64,000 nt of DNA, from assembly GCF_004331485.1 (NCBI RefSeq), contig NZ_SJKD01000001.1, forward strand, positions 558,001-622,000, read 5' to 3'. Origin of the DNA: Kribbella capetownensis (lineage in GTDB: Bacteria; Actinomycetota; Actinomycetes; Propionibacteriales; Kribbellaceae). The notes beneath the pieces were generated by a model. The model saw only the letters and a program-made list of their open reading frames with translations, searched no databases and was not told where the DNA came from. This document shows positions 35,455 through 45,865 of this stretch, piece after piece (within the stretch, counting starts at the first letter, position 1; every line of letters starts with the position of its first letter). The position numbers and the translations under genes are program-made.

Positions 35455-35892
35455 TTAGTGGCTGGTGGGTTTGGGGTTTCGGGGGTCGTGGGGGCGGGTG
35501 CCGTCGGTCCAGTGGTCGGGGGATTCGCCGCGGTCGGGGTCCGGCCAGAGGTTTTGGGCTTGGGATTGGTGGTGGGTGGATTCGGTGCGCGCCTCTTGGG
35601 CTGCTTCGCGGCGTTCGGTGGCGCCGCCGGCGAGGCGGCGGGCTTCGGCTGACTTTTCGTCGGCGATTGCTTGGGCCTTGCGGGCGCGGGCTTCGACCTC
35701 GTCGGCGGCTGCTTGCTGGCGTTCCGCGTGGGCGGCCGACGTACGGGCCTGCTTCTCGTGCTCGTAGGCTTCCTGCTGTTTCCGCTCGGCCCGGCGCTTC
35801 GACGAGGTTCGGGTTGCGCCGGCGATCACGGCGACCACGATGACCAGAGCGGCCAGCGCGACGACGATCCAGACAATGGTCATTCCGTCCAT
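35455..35892 (-). CDS. Membrane-anchored coiled-coil protein
   Basis: 145 residues. N-terminal membrane helix (TIVWIVVALAALVIVVAVIAG), then a long charged coiled coil of Ala/Glu/Gln/Arg (about 30-115) and a Pro/Asp-rich tail. AGGAGGAGCG precedes the ATG at 35892. Function unknown. Confidence 0.75.
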   Translation of the reverse strand: MDGMTIVWIVVALAALVIVVAVIAGATRTSSKRRAERKQQEAYEHEKQARTSAAHAERQQAAADEVEARARKAQAIADEKSAEARRLAGGATERREAAQEARTESTHHQSQAQNLWPDPDRGESPDHWTDGTRPHDPRNPKPTSH

Positions 35893-35955
35893 CGCTCCTC
35901 CTCGGCTCGATGTTCGGCCCCCCGGTACCCCGACCTTCCCGCGCCTAACGTGGGC

Positions 35956-36055
35956 GGACCTGCCCCACTCACCAAGCGCCGCAAACGCTCGACTGAGGAG
36001 GGCAACCGAGCGTCAGGCGGACAGAGTGCACGTGCTTGGTGAGTGGCGCAGGTCC
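35956..36055. repeat. 22-bp inverted repeat with nested hairpin
   Basis: Arms 35956-35977 and 36034-36055 are inverted copies with one mismatch. The 56-bp loop contains an inner dyad CGCTCG...CGAGCG (35986-36013). Lies directly after the LuxR-type HTH gene (stop 36065), so it could end the rhamnose operon transcript. Confidence 0.65.
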
Positions 36056-36064
36056 GGGTCGAAC

Positions 36065-36316
36065 TCAGACCAGACCGCGGCGAGCGGCCCAGACGATCGC
36101 CTCGATCGCGGTGCCGAAGCCGAGCCGGTCGCAGACGGTTCGAGTACGGCGGCGGACCGTTCGTTCGGACAGATCGAGCCGGCGCGCCACGGAGTCGACC
36201 GGGAGGCCGGTGGCGAGCAGGCGAAGGAGTTGCAGGTCGTCGTGACTGATCTCGCGCGGTGGCACGCGGCGGGTGAGAGGGCGGAGTTCCTGGGGGAGGA
36301 CGGTCATACGGATCAC
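36065..36316 (-). CDS. Small LuxR-type HTH protein coupled to rhaB
   Basis: 83 residues, essentially only a LuxR/GerE-type HTH (ISHDDLQLLRLLATGLPVDS, VARRLDLSERTVRRRTRTV). No receiver or ligand domain. GTG start overlaps the rhaB stop as GTGA, so it is translated with the kinase; a second start at 36307 is possible. Last gene of the rhamnose operon. May be a DNA-binding modulator or a fragment of a larger regulator. Confidence 0.7.
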   Translation of the reverse strand: MIRMTVLPQELRPLTRRVPPREISHDDLQLLRLLATGLPVDSVARRLDLSERTVRRRTRTVCDRLGFGTAIEAIVWAARRGLV

Positions 36317-37740
36317 CTAGCTCCGAATAGCCGGGACTCGGCGGCGTCCCAGTCGGCCGGTTTTCCCTGCGGCTCGTAGCGCCGCAGACGATGGGTGGAA
36401 CGGACCAGGGCGCGCATCGCACCCAGGTCCGGCAACGGCTCGCCCAGTGCGCGAGCCTGAACCAGAACGTTGCCCAGCGCGGACGCCTCGACCGGCCCGG
36501 CGAGCACAGGCAACCCACAAGCGTCAGCGGTCAACTGACAGAGCAACTCGTTCTGCGAACCGCCCCCGATGACATGCAGTACGTCGACCGGCCGGTCCGC
36601 GATCGTTTGCGCTTCCCGCAACGTCCGGCGGTAGGCGAGCGCGAGACTCTCCAGCACACAGCGGACCGCAGCCCCCCGCGAACGTGGCGGCTCCTGCCCG
36701 GTCGCCCGGCAGTGTTCGTCGATCCGCGCCGGCATATTGCCTGGAGCAAGGAACTCCGGAGCGTCCGGATCGATCAGTACGGCGAACGCCGGTGCGCCGG
36801 CCGCATCCCGCAGCAGTCCCTCGAGGTCGTCGTCTTCCCAGACGCGCTGGCACTCCTGCAGGATCCACAGCCCCATCACGTTGCGCAGGAACCGGATCCG
36901 CCCGTCGACCCCACCCTCGTTGGTGAAGTTCGCCTCGCGCGCCTCGTCCGTCAGCACCGGCTGCTCCAACTCGAGCCCCACCAACGACCAGGTCCCCGAC
37001 GAGATGTACGCGAACCGCTCATCCCCCGCCGGCACAGCCACCACCGAAGAAGCAGTGTCATGCGACCCCACCGCAACAACCGGCGTACCGTCCGCCAGCC
37101 CGGTCTCGGGCAACACCGTCCCGACAAGATCCCCGGGTTCCCGCAACTTCGGCAGCAACCCCAACGGCACACCAACCCGCGCGGCCAACAGTTCACTCCA
37201 CGCCCGAGCCCGTACGTCGTACAGCTGCGTGGTCGAGGCGTTCGTTCGCTCAGCCCCGATCTGCCCGGTCAACCAATAGCCCAGCAGGTCCGGAATCATC
37301 AACAGCGTCGACGCCTGCCGAAGCAAGCCGCCCGACTCGGCGGCCAGCTGATAGATGGTGTTGAACGGTAGTTGCTGGAGGCCCGTAATTCCATACAGTT
37401 CGGCGGTGGACACCTTCGCGAGGACTTGGTCCATCACGCCGTCGGTGCGGGAGTCTCGGTAGTGCATCGGGTTGCTGAGGAGGCGGCCCGAGGCGTCGAG
37501 GAGGCCGTAGTCGACGGCCCAGGAGTCGATGCCTATGCCGTCGACGGGACCCGCCGCGCGGAGTCCGTCGAGCATGGAACGGTAGAGGTGGAGGATGTCC
37601 CAGTACAGCGTGCCGCCCACGGTGACCGGACCGTTCCAGAAGCGGTTGATCTCGGTCAGCTCCAACTGCGAGGAACCGACCACGCCGACCATCACGCGCC
37701 CGCTGGACGCGCCCAGATCCACCGCTGCGACTCGCTTCAT
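36313..37740 (-). CDS. rhaB: Rhamnulokinase
   Basis: 475 residues of the FGGY kinase family: AAVDLGASSGRVMVG (ATP site), DSWAVDYGLLD, GSHDTASSVVAVPA and VIGGGSQNELLCQLTADACG. Phosphorylates L-rhamnulose to rhamnulose-1-phosphate. Overlaps the upstream isomerase-like gene (ATGA) and the downstream HTH gene (GTGA), a fully coupled series. Confidence 0.93.
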   Translation of the reverse strand: MKRVAAVDLGASSGRVMVGVVGSSQLELTEINRFWNGPVTVGGTLYWDILHLYRSMLDGLRAAGPVDGIGIDSWAVDYGLLDASGRLLSNPMHYRDSRTDGVMDQVLAKVSTAELYGITGLQQLPFNTIYQLAAESGGLLRQASTLLMIPDLLGYWLTGQIGAERTNASTTQLYDVRARAWSELLAARVGVPLGLLPKLREPGDLVGTVLPETGLADGTPVVAVGSHDTASSVVAVPAGDERFAYISSGTWSLVGLELEQPVLTDEAREANFTNEGGVDGRIRFLRNVMGLWILQECQRVWEDDDLEGLLRDAAGAPAFAVLIDPDAPEFLAPGNMPARIDEHCRATGQEPPRSRGAAVRCVLESLALAYRRTLREAQTIADRPVDVLHVIGGGSQNELLCQLTADACGLPVLAGPVEASALGNVLVQARALGEPLPDLGAMRALVRSTHRLRRYEPQGKPADWDAAESRLFGAR

Positions 37741-39197
37741 GGGGAAACGACGGTCAGGTCGAGGTGGAGGAGGTCGGCGACCGCGGCCAGGTCCTTCGCC
37801 TTGTGACCGGTCCCGAGCGCCCAGTGGTGCGCGACCCCGGACGCGGACCATGCGTCGGTCCACTCACCCGGGTCGCATCCGAAGTCGACCCGCGACGTCG
37901 TGTTCCCGATCTGCAGCAGCGGCCCAGGTACGACGATCCCCTCGGACGCGATCAGCTTGAACGTACCGTCCCGCCGCTGCCCGAGCCCGCAGGCAGTCAC
38001 CGGACCGTGCTTCACGTCGAACTCGACGGACACGCCCCAGCCCCGCTTGCCGTGGTAGACCCCGAGCCCGCGCAGCAACGGCTTCCGCGCAGAGATCGCG
38101 AGGTGCGCCGGGCCGTCGTGCCCCATCTCGACCACGTTGTCGGTGAAGTTCAACGCCTGCAGCTCGGTGAACGAGCCGCCGGCACCGAGCTTGTCCATCA
38201 CCAGCATCGCCAGCGACGTCCGCAACTCGTACTCACCGGCCGCCGGCACACCCCTTGCCGTCAGCAACGAAGCACCCAGGATCATGCCGGCCGCGACCCG
38301 TTCGTGCAGCTCGCCGTCGAGCCCGCGGTGGTAGTAGGCCAGCGAGGTCAGGGAGAAGTCTTCGACCAGCCGATCGAGCGCGACCGAGACGGTCGCGCCC
38401 CACCGGAAGTCGTCCTCGTCCACCGAATCGTCCAGCGTGAAGATCTCCCGCGCGACCTTCATCCGCTCTTCGGTCTCCGCGGCACTGACCTTCTCGACCC
38501 GGACCCGCAGATCGTCGATCTCCAGGATCTCGACATGCCCGCCGAGCTGCGCGGACACCAGCGTCGGGTCGGTGATCACGTCCATCATCCCCGGGTACAG
38601 ATGCCCGAGCAGACCGTGCCGCCCGTGCCGGAAGGCCGCGCGTACGCCGGCCGCCAGGATCCACCGGTTGATCCGAGCCCACGCACGCTCGTCCTCCAGG
38701 TACCCGGACACCGACCGGAAGTCGACCCCACACCGCTCGAACGCGTTCGCCATCTCCGGCAGCGGACACGCACCGCAGTACGCGAGCCATGCCCCGGTGT
38801 CGAACGTCGCGTGGTCCATCGCCTCGGTCGGCTGCAGGTTCAGCAGCAGCACCGGTGCGCCGCTCCGCTGCGCGACCGGAACCAGCATCGACGCGGTCAT
38901 GTACGTCGTCAGGAAGCCGACAATCAGATCGCAGTCCGCCAGCCGCAGCTTCTCGGCCGCCGCCGCACCTTCCTGCGCGTCCGAGATGAACCCGACGTCG
39001 ATCACCTCGCAGTCCAGCTCCGAGAACCGCTCGGACACCCGCCGCGCGGACGCCTGCAACTGCGGCAGCAGGTTGGGGAACTGCGGCCAGTAGGCACCGA
39101 GCCCACCGGCCACCAGTCCGATCCGGGTCTTGCGCGGCTCGACCCACGGCAGTACTCCGCTGCCGTCGACAGACCGGCTCGGGTCAGTCGTCCACAT
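37737..39197 (-). CDS. L-fucose/L-arabinose isomerase-like protein
   Basis: 486 residues. Fucose/arabinose-isomerase fold: GLVAGGLGAYWPQFPNLLPQ, an N-domain with DCDLIVGFLTTYM and APVLLLNLQPTEAMDH, and a C-domain with GHDGPAHLAIS and HHWALGTGH (candidate metal ligands). It is not RhaI (encoded nearby), so either it acts on another deoxysugar or epimer, or it has a different role in this operon. Gap of 15 bp from the aldolase gene, and overlap with rhaB. Confidence 0.85.
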   Translation of the reverse strand: MWTTDPSRSVDGSGVLPWVEPRKTRIGLVAGGLGAYWPQFPNLLPQLQASARRVSERFSELDCEVIDVGFISDAQEGAAAAEKLRLADCDLIVGFLTTYMTASMLVPVAQRSGAPVLLLNLQPTEAMDHATFDTGAWLAYCGACPLPEMANAFERCGVDFRSVSGYLEDERAWARINRWILAAGVRAAFRHGRHGLLGHLYPGMMDVITDPTLVSAQLGGHVEILEIDDLRVRVEKVSAAETEERMKVAREIFTLDDSVDEDDFRWGATVSVALDRLVEDFSLTSLAYYHRGLDGELHERVAAGMILGASLLTARGVPAAGEYELRTSLAMLVMDKLGAGGSFTELQALNFTDNVVEMGHDGPAHLAISARKPLLRGLGVYHGKRGWGVSVEFDVKHGPVTACGLGQRRDGTFKLIASEGIVVPGPLLQIGNTTSRVDFGCDPGEWTDAWSASGVAHHWALGTGHKAKDLAAVADLLHLDLTVVSP

Positions 39198-39212
39198 AAC
39201 AATCTCCCCGAA

Positions 39213-41252
39213 CTACCGTAGGAACGCCGCGGCGACGCCGGCATCGACAGGAACATGCAGACCGGTCGTGTGAGTCAGGTCCCCACCGGCCAGCGCGAAG
39301 ACGGCCGCCGCGACATGCTCAGGCAACACCTCGCGCTTCAGCAGTGTCCGCTGCGCGTAGTACGCGCCCAGCTCTGACTCGGGTACGCCGTACACCGCGG
39401 CCCGCTGTGCACCCCAGCCCTTGGCGAAGATGCCGGATCCGCGGACGACGCCGTCCGGGTTCACGCCGTTGACGCGGATGCCGTACTGACCGAGTTCCGC
39501 GGCGAGCAGCCGGACCTGGTGGGCCTGGTCGGCCTTGGCCGCGCCGTACGCGACGTTGTTCGGCCCGGCGAAGACGGCGTTCTTGCTGGAAATGTAGACG
39601 AGATCGCCGCCGAGGCCCTGGTCGATCAGCACCTTCGCGGCGGCGCGCGAGACCAGGAACGATCCCTTCGCCATCACGTCGTGCTGCAGGTCCCAGTCCT
39701 TCTCCGTCGTCTCCAGCAACGACTTGGAGATGGACAATCCGGCATTGTTGACAATCAGATCGACGCCGCCGAAGGCGAGTACGGCCGCGCGCAGCGCCTC
39801 CTCGACCGCCTCGGCCGACGACACGTCAGCGCCGACGGCAACCGCGACGTCGGACGACCCGATCTCCTTGGCCACCGCTTCGGCCGCGGCCAGATCCAGG
39901 TCGGCCACCACCACACATGCGCCTTCCGCGGCCAGCCGCTGCGCGATCGCCTTGCCGATCCCGGAGCCGCCACCGGTGACGAAGGCGACTCGAGTCGCCA
40001 GCGGCTTCGGCTTGGGCATCCGCTGCAGCTTGGCCTCCTCCAGCGCCCAGTACTCGATCCGGAACTTCTCCCGCTCGTCGATCGGCGCGTACGTCGACAC
40101 CGCCTCGGCGCCACGCATCACGTTGATCGCGTTCACGTAGAACTCGCCCGCCACCCGCGCGGTCTGCTTGTCCTTGCCGAAGCTGAACATGCCGACCCCG
40201 GGCACGAGCACGATCGCCGGATCCGCACCCCGCATTGCCGGACTGTCCGGCTCGGCGTGCCGGTTGTAGTAGGCGGCGTACTGGGACCGGTAGTCCTCGT
40301 GCAACTCCTTCAGCCGGGCCACTGCCTCTTCCACCGAGGCGGAGGCAGGCAGGTCCAGCACCAACGGGCGCACCTTGGTCCGCAGGAAGTGGTCGGGACA
40401 CGAGGTGCCGAGCGCCGCCAGCGGAGCCAGCTTCTCCCGGGACAGGAACTCGAGCACCACCTCGGAGTCGGTGAAATGCCCGACCTGAGGCTTGTCGGTC
40501 GACGCGAGCCCACGAATCACCGGGGCCAGCGCGGCTGCCCGCAACCGTCGTTCCTCGGAAGGCAGCGCCTCGAACCCGGAGACCACGGCGCCGAAGGGCT
40601 CCGCGACGCCGCGCTCGGCCAGGAAGCGCTCCGCCGTACGGATGATCTCCAGTGAGTTGGCCTCGCACTCGGCCGAGGTGTTGCCCCAGGCGGTGATGCC
40701 GTGCCCGCCGAGGACGCAGCCGATCGCCTCCGGGTTCTCCCGCTTGACCGCCGCGATGTCGAGACCGAGCTGGAACCCGGGCCGCCGCCACGGCACCCAG
40801 ACCACTCGATCGCCGAAGCATTCCGCGGTCAGCTTCTCGCCGTCGGCTGCCGTCGCGAGCGCGATCCCGGAGTCCGGGTGCAGGTGGTCGACATGCGGCG
40901 AATCCACCAGGCCGTGCATCGCCGTGTCGATCGACGGTGCCGCGCCACCCTTGCCGTGCAGGCAGTAGTCGAACGCCGCGACCATCTCGTCCTCGCGGTC
41001 GACACCGGGGTACACGTCGACGAGCGAGTTCAACCGGTCGAGCCGCAGTACGGCGAGCCCGGCCGGCGTGAGCGTACCCAGGTCGCCGCCGGACCCCTTC
41101 ACCCACAGCAGGTCGACGGGCTGCTGCGTGACCGGGTCGGTCACCGTGCCCTTCGCCGAGGTGTTTCCACCCGCGTAGTTGGTGTTACGTGCGTCGGCAC
41201 CGAGTCTGTTGCTGCGCGCAACGAGTTCGGACGCGGTTTCAGACACCCTCAT
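39213..41252 (-). CDS. rhaEW: Bifunctional rhamnulose-1-P aldolase / lactaldehyde dehydrogenase
   Basis: 679 residues. N-terminal class II aldolase/epimerase domain (NYAGGNTSAKG, HLHPDSGIALA zinc motif, GGHGITAWG) and C-terminal SDR from about residue 425 (VAFVTGGGSGIGKAIAQRL; NNAG; VAYGAAKADQ catalytic Tyr/Lys). Same domain order as the known RhaEW (YuxG-type) enzymes that cleave rhamnulose-1-phosphate to DHAP and L-lactaldehyde and oxidise the latter. ATG 41252 overlaps the rhaI stop (ATGA); an in-frame ATG at 41261 is possible. Confidence 0.93.
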   Translation of the reverse strand: MRVSETASELVARSNRLGADARNTNYAGGNTSAKGTVTDPVTQQPVDLLWVKGSGGDLGTLTPAGLAVLRLDRLNSLVDVYPGVDREDEMVAAFDYCLHGKGGAAPSIDTAMHGLVDSPHVDHLHPDSGIALATAADGEKLTAECFGDRVVWVPWRRPGFQLGLDIAAVKRENPEAIGCVLGGHGITAWGNTSAECEANSLEIIRTAERFLAERGVAEPFGAVVSGFEALPSEERRLRAAALAPVIRGLASTDKPQVGHFTDSEVVLEFLSREKLAPLAALGTSCPDHFLRTKVRPLVLDLPASASVEEAVARLKELHEDYRSQYAAYYNRHAEPDSPAMRGADPAIVLVPGVGMFSFGKDKQTARVAGEFYVNAINVMRGAEAVSTYAPIDEREKFRIEYWALEEAKLQRMPKPKPLATRVAFVTGGGSGIGKAIAQRLAAEGACVVVADLDLAAAEAVAKEIGSSDVAVAVGADVSSAEAVEEALRAAVLAFGGVDLIVNNAGLSISKSLLETTEKDWDLQHDVMAKGSFLVSRAAAKVLIDQGLGGDLVYISSKNAVFAGPNNVAYGAAKADQAHQVRLLAAELGQYGIRVNGVNPDGVVRGSGIFAKGWGAQRAAVYGVPESELGAYYAQRTLLKREVLPEHVAAAVFALAGGDLTHTTGLHVPVDAGVAAAFLR

Positions 41253-42412
41253 GCTCCCCATCCGGCCTGCTGGCCGTCGGCTCGGTCCTTGACGATCTGT
41301 TCGAAGTACCCGCTGCGCTTGTAGGCGGCGACGGGGTCGGCGTCCAGGCCCTGCGACTCGCGCAGTTCGGCCAGCATCGGCCGGACGTCGGTGTTGTAGG
41401 CATCCATCAGCGCCGCGTTCGCCTCCAGCACGTCACCCGAGGTCTGGGCCGCGCGGAGCGCGTCGCGGTCGACCAGCAGGGCCTTCGCGGTGGCCTCCTG
41501 GACGTTCATCACCGACCGGATGATCGCGGGGATCTTCTCCTCGATGTTGTGGCACTGGTCGAGCATGAACGCGATCCCGCGGTCCGGGTCGAGCGCGTCG
41601 CCCCGGACGATCTCGTTCATGATCCGGAACAGCTGGAACGGGTCCGCCGCCCCGACCATCAGGTCGTCGTCGGCGTAGAACCGGCTGTTGAAGTCGAACG
41701 CGCCGAGCTTCTTGGTCCGGAGCAGGGAGGCGACGATGAACTCGATGTTGGTCCCCGGTGCGTGGTGCCCGGTGTCGATGCAGACTGTTGCTTTCGGCCC
41801 CAGTTCCAGGCAGTGCGCGTACGCCGTACCCCAGTCCGGCACGTCGGTGGTGTAGAAGGCCGGCTCGAAGAACTTGTACTCCAGCAGCATCCGCTGGTCC
41901 TCACCGAGCCGGTCGTACACCTCCTTCAGCGCGGTCGCGAGCCGGTCCTGCCGGTCCTGGATGTCATCCTGGCCCGGGTAGTTGGTGCCGTCGGAGAACC
42001 ACAGCTTCAGGTCCCGGGACCCGGTCGCGTCCATGATGTCGACGCATTCGAGCAAGTGGTCGGTCGCCTTCCGCCGTACCCGGGGGTCCGGGTTGGTGAC
42101 GCTGCCGAGCTTGTAGTCGTCGTCCTGGAACACGTTGCTGTTGATCGCGCCCAGCCGGACGCCCTGCTCCTTCGCGTACGCCGACAGCCGGGCGTAGTCG
42201 TCCACCTTGTCCCACGGGATGTGCAGCGCAACGCTCGGCGCGACGCCGGTGTACTTGTGCACCACGGCGGCGTCGGCGATCTTCTCCTCCGGCGAGCGCG
42301 GCACACCGGGCTGGCTGAACACCTTGAACCGGGTCCCGGAGTTCCCGAACGCCCACGAGGGCAACTCGATCTCCTGGCGACTCAGGGCATCCTTCACAGC
42401 GTCGGTCGTCAT
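41249..42412 (-). CDS. rhaI: L-rhamnose isomerase
   Basis: 387 residues, of the RhaI (Pseudomonas-stutzeri-like) type in the xylose-isomerase fold. LLEYKFFEPAFYTTDVPDWG, CIDTGHHAPGTN and GAFDFNSRFYADDDL hold the metal-binding Glu/Asp/His residues. Converts L-rhamnose to L-rhamnulose. Five bp downstream of rhaM. Confidence 0.93.
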   Translation of the reverse strand: MTTDAVKDALSRQEIELPSWAFGNSGTRFKVFSQPGVPRSPEEKIADAAVVHKYTGVAPSVALHIPWDKVDDYARLSAYAKEQGVRLGAINSNVFQDDDYKLGSVTNPDPRVRRKATDHLLECVDIMDATGSRDLKLWFSDGTNYPGQDDIQDRQDRLATALKEVYDRLGEDQRMLLEYKFFEPAFYTTDVPDWGTAYAHCLELGPKATVCIDTGHHAPGTNIEFIVASLLRTKKLGAFDFNSRFYADDDLMVGAADPFQLFRIMNEIVRGDALDPDRGIAFMLDQCHNIEEKIPAIIRSVMNVQEATAKALLVDRDALRAAQTSGDVLEANAALMDAYNTDVRPMLAELRESQGLDADPVAAYKRSGYFEQIVKDRADGQQAGWGA

Positions 42413-42417
42413 GGTTC

Positions 42418-42774
42418 TCAGTCCCCTTCAATCGAAAGCGCAGGCAGGTGGAAGATCTCGGGCAGCAACAGGAACGACTCGTCCGGCGGACGGCCGTCAT
42501 CTGTGCCTTCTTTTTGGCTGGTGAAGAACTCGGTCATCTGGGCCTGCCAGCGGGTGTTCACCTCGGTCGCCGCCATCGCCTTCTGCGCCGCCTCCAGGTC
42601 CTCGGACTCGACGTACCCGATCAGCAGGCCGTCGTCGCGCAGGAAGAGCGAGTAGTTGCGCCAGCCGGAGTCCCGCAGCGCGGCCTGCATGTCCGGCCAG
42701 ACGTTGCGGTGGCGCTCGACGTACTCGTCCAGGCGGTCGGGCCGGACCTGGAGGCAGAAGCAGTAGCGATTCAT
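42418..42774 (-). CDS. rhaM: L-rhamnose mutarotase
   Basis: 118 residues. RhaM fold: CFCLQVRPDRLDEYVERHRN, VWPDMQAALRDSGWRNYSLF and DGLLIGYVE. Interconverts the alpha and beta anomers for the isomerase. Between the transporter and isomerase genes. Confidence 0.93.
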   Translation of the reverse strand: MNRYCFCLQVRPDRLDEYVERHRNVWPDMQAALRDSGWRNYSLFLRDDGLLIGYVESEDLEAAQKAMAATEVNTRWQAQMTEFFTSQKEGTDDGRPPDESFLLLPEIFHLPALSIEGD

Positions 42775-42799
42775 GAAGCGCCCCTCACAGTGTGAACGG

Positions 42800-43867
<1,068 letters not shown>

Positions 43868-43878
43868 GGTTCGACCTT

Positions 43879-44856
43879 TCAGGTGCGGCGCCGTTGCAGC
43901 ACGGAGCGGGCGAGGTTGGGGGCGAGGACGGAGACGATGAGCAGTACGCCGGTGACGACGTTCAGGGCCTCGTTGGACACATCGGACAGGCGGAGCGCGT
44001 TCTGCAGCGACCCCAGCAGCACGACGCCGGCGATGACACCGGGAAGTGCGCCCTTGCCGCCGAAGATCGAGACGCCGCCGAGCAGGACCGCGGCCACCAC
44101 GGCCAGCTCGAGACCGGCGCCGTTGTCGGCCCGGGCGCTGGAGTAGCGCAGCGTCCACAGCACTCCGGCGAGACCCGAGATCAGACCACTGGCGACGTAC
44201 AGCCAGAACTTCAACCGGCCCGGACGTACGCCGGCGAACCGGGCGGCCTGTTCACCGGCACCGACCGCGAACACGGCCCGGCCGATCGGCGTCGCGTGCA
44301 GGACGACGCCGAAGACCACAGCCAGGACGACGATGATGATCAGCACGTCCGGGATCGACGTACCGCCGATGGTGCCGGTGACCCAGTCGGTATAGACGGC
44401 CGGGAAGTCGGCGACCGCGCTGTCGCCGAGGACGACGAAGGCGAGGCCGCGGTACAGAGCGAGGGTGCCGATGGTGACCGCGAGCGACGGCAGCCCGAGG
44501 ACCGTCACGAAGAGTCCGTTGACCGCGCCGAGGACGGCCCCGAGCAGCAGGCAGAGCGGGATGATCGACTCGATCGGCTGGTTCGCGTTCCACAGGTAGC
44601 CCATCACCGCACTGGACAGGCCGAGCGTGCTCGCCACCGAGAGGTCGATCTCACCGGTCACGATCACCAGCGTCATCGGCAGCGCGACCAGGGCGATCGG
44701 CAGCAAGTCCAGGACCAGGAAGCCGAAGTTCTGCGAGGTGCCGAAGCTGTCCACGGTCGCCGCGGCCACGATCAGCACGATCACGGTGAGGGCGATGATC
44801 GCGACGTTCCAGTTCAGGAACCGGGCCGCGCGGACCTCGGTGAGCTCAGCTGACAT
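43879..44856 (-). CDS. rhaQ: Rhamnose ABC transporter permease
   Basis: 325 residues, about eight to ten hydrophobic helices; family signature IVTGEIDLSVASTLGLSSAV and FAVGAGEQAARFAGV. RbsC/XylH-type permease. Overlaps rhaP by 11 bp. Confidence 0.92.
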   Translation of the reverse strand: MSAELTEVRAARFLNWNVAIIALTVIVLIVAAATVDSFGTSQNFGFLVLDLLPIALVALPMTLVIVTGEIDLSVASTLGLSSAVMGYLWNANQPIESIIPLCLLLGAVLGAVNGLFVTVLGLPSLAVTIGTLALYRGLAFVVLGDSAVADFPAVYTDWVTGTIGGTSIPDVLIIIVVLAVVFGVVLHATPIGRAVFAVGAGEQAARFAGVRPGRLKFWLYVASGLISGLAGVLWTLRYSSARADNGAGLELAVVAAVLLGGVSIFGGKGALPGVIAGVVLLGSLQNALRLSDVSNEALNVVTGVLLIVSVLAPNLARSVLQRRRT

Positions 44857-45865
44857 GGGAGCCCCGCTTCTTCAGTCCGGCCGCGACCCGAACGGCGACC
44901 AGGCGGTCCGCGCCGATCGCGAGCAGGATCAGTCCGCCGACGATCGCCTGCTGCCAGAACTGGTTGATCTCGAGCACCGCCAGCGAGCTGGCGATCGTTG
45001 TCAGCAGCAACGCACCGAGCGCCGCACCCCAGACCGTCCCGCTGCCACCGAACACCGCCACTCCACCGACGACCACAGCAGCGACCACGTTGAGCTCGTA
45101 CCCCGTGCCGGCCGCCGCGTCGATGGTCCCGAACCGGGCGGCGAACAGTACGCCGGCGAGTCCCGCCAACGCGCCGCTCACCACGAACGCCCCGATCGTC
45201 CGACGCCCGACCGGGATCCCGGCGAGCCGTGCGGCTTGCGGGCTGGAGCCCATCGCGTACAACTCCCGACCCGTCCGGTAGTTGCGCAGGACAACACCGG
45301 TCACGACGAGCACCAGGATCGCGAGCAGGACCAGGTACGGGATCCCCAGCACAGTGGCGTTGCCGAAGTCGAGGAAGCCGGATGGGAGTTCGTCGGCGTT
45401 GATCTGGCTGCCGCCGGCCCAGAAGTACGTGATGCCGCGAACGACGTACAGCGTGCCGAGCGTGACGACGAGGGCGGGGACGTTGCCGAAGCGGACGAGC
45501 GCACCGTTGACGACGCCGCAGACCGCGCCGACCGCGGCGCCGACGACGAGAACGACGATGACCGGCAGGCGCGGACTGTTCTGCAGCAGCGTGCCGACGG
45601 TGAACGCACTCAGCCCGAGCACCGAACCGACCGAGAGGTCGATGTTGCGGGTGATCACCACCACGGCCTGGCCGACCGCCAGAACGGCCAGGATCGCGGT
45701 GCCGAGCAGAATGTCGCGGATGCTCTGACCGGACAGGAACCGCGGGTTCGAGATCGTCGTCACCGCGACCAGCACAGCCAGCGCAATGACGATACCGAGC
45801 TCTCTGACCTTCAGGACGACATCCAGCGAGGACCGGCGCGGTGCGGGGAGGTCGACAGCCGTCAT
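44846..45865 (-). CDS. rhaP: Rhamnose ABC transporter permease
   Basis: 339 residues, polytopic RbsC-type. VVITRNIDLSVGSVLGLSAF, MGSSPQAARLAGIPVG and a glycine-rich end loop. Second half of the heteromeric channel with RhaQ; overlaps the ATPase gene by 4 bp. Confidence 0.92.
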   Translation of the reverse strand: MTAVDLPAPRRSSLDVVLKVRELGIVIALAVLVAVTTISNPRFLSGQSIRDILLGTAILAVLAVGQAVVVITRNIDLSVGSVLGLSAFTVGTLLQNSPRLPVIVVLVVGAAVGAVCGVVNGALVRFGNVPALVVTLGTLYVVRGITYFWAGGSQINADELPSGFLDFGNATVLGIPYLVLLAILVLVVTGVVLRNYRTGRELYAMGSSPQAARLAGIPVGRRTIGAFVVSGALAGLAGVLFAARFGTIDAAAGTGYELNVVAAVVVGGVAVFGGSGTVWGAALGALLLTTIASSLAVLEINQFWQQAIVGGLILLAIGADRLVAVRVAAGLKKRGSHVS

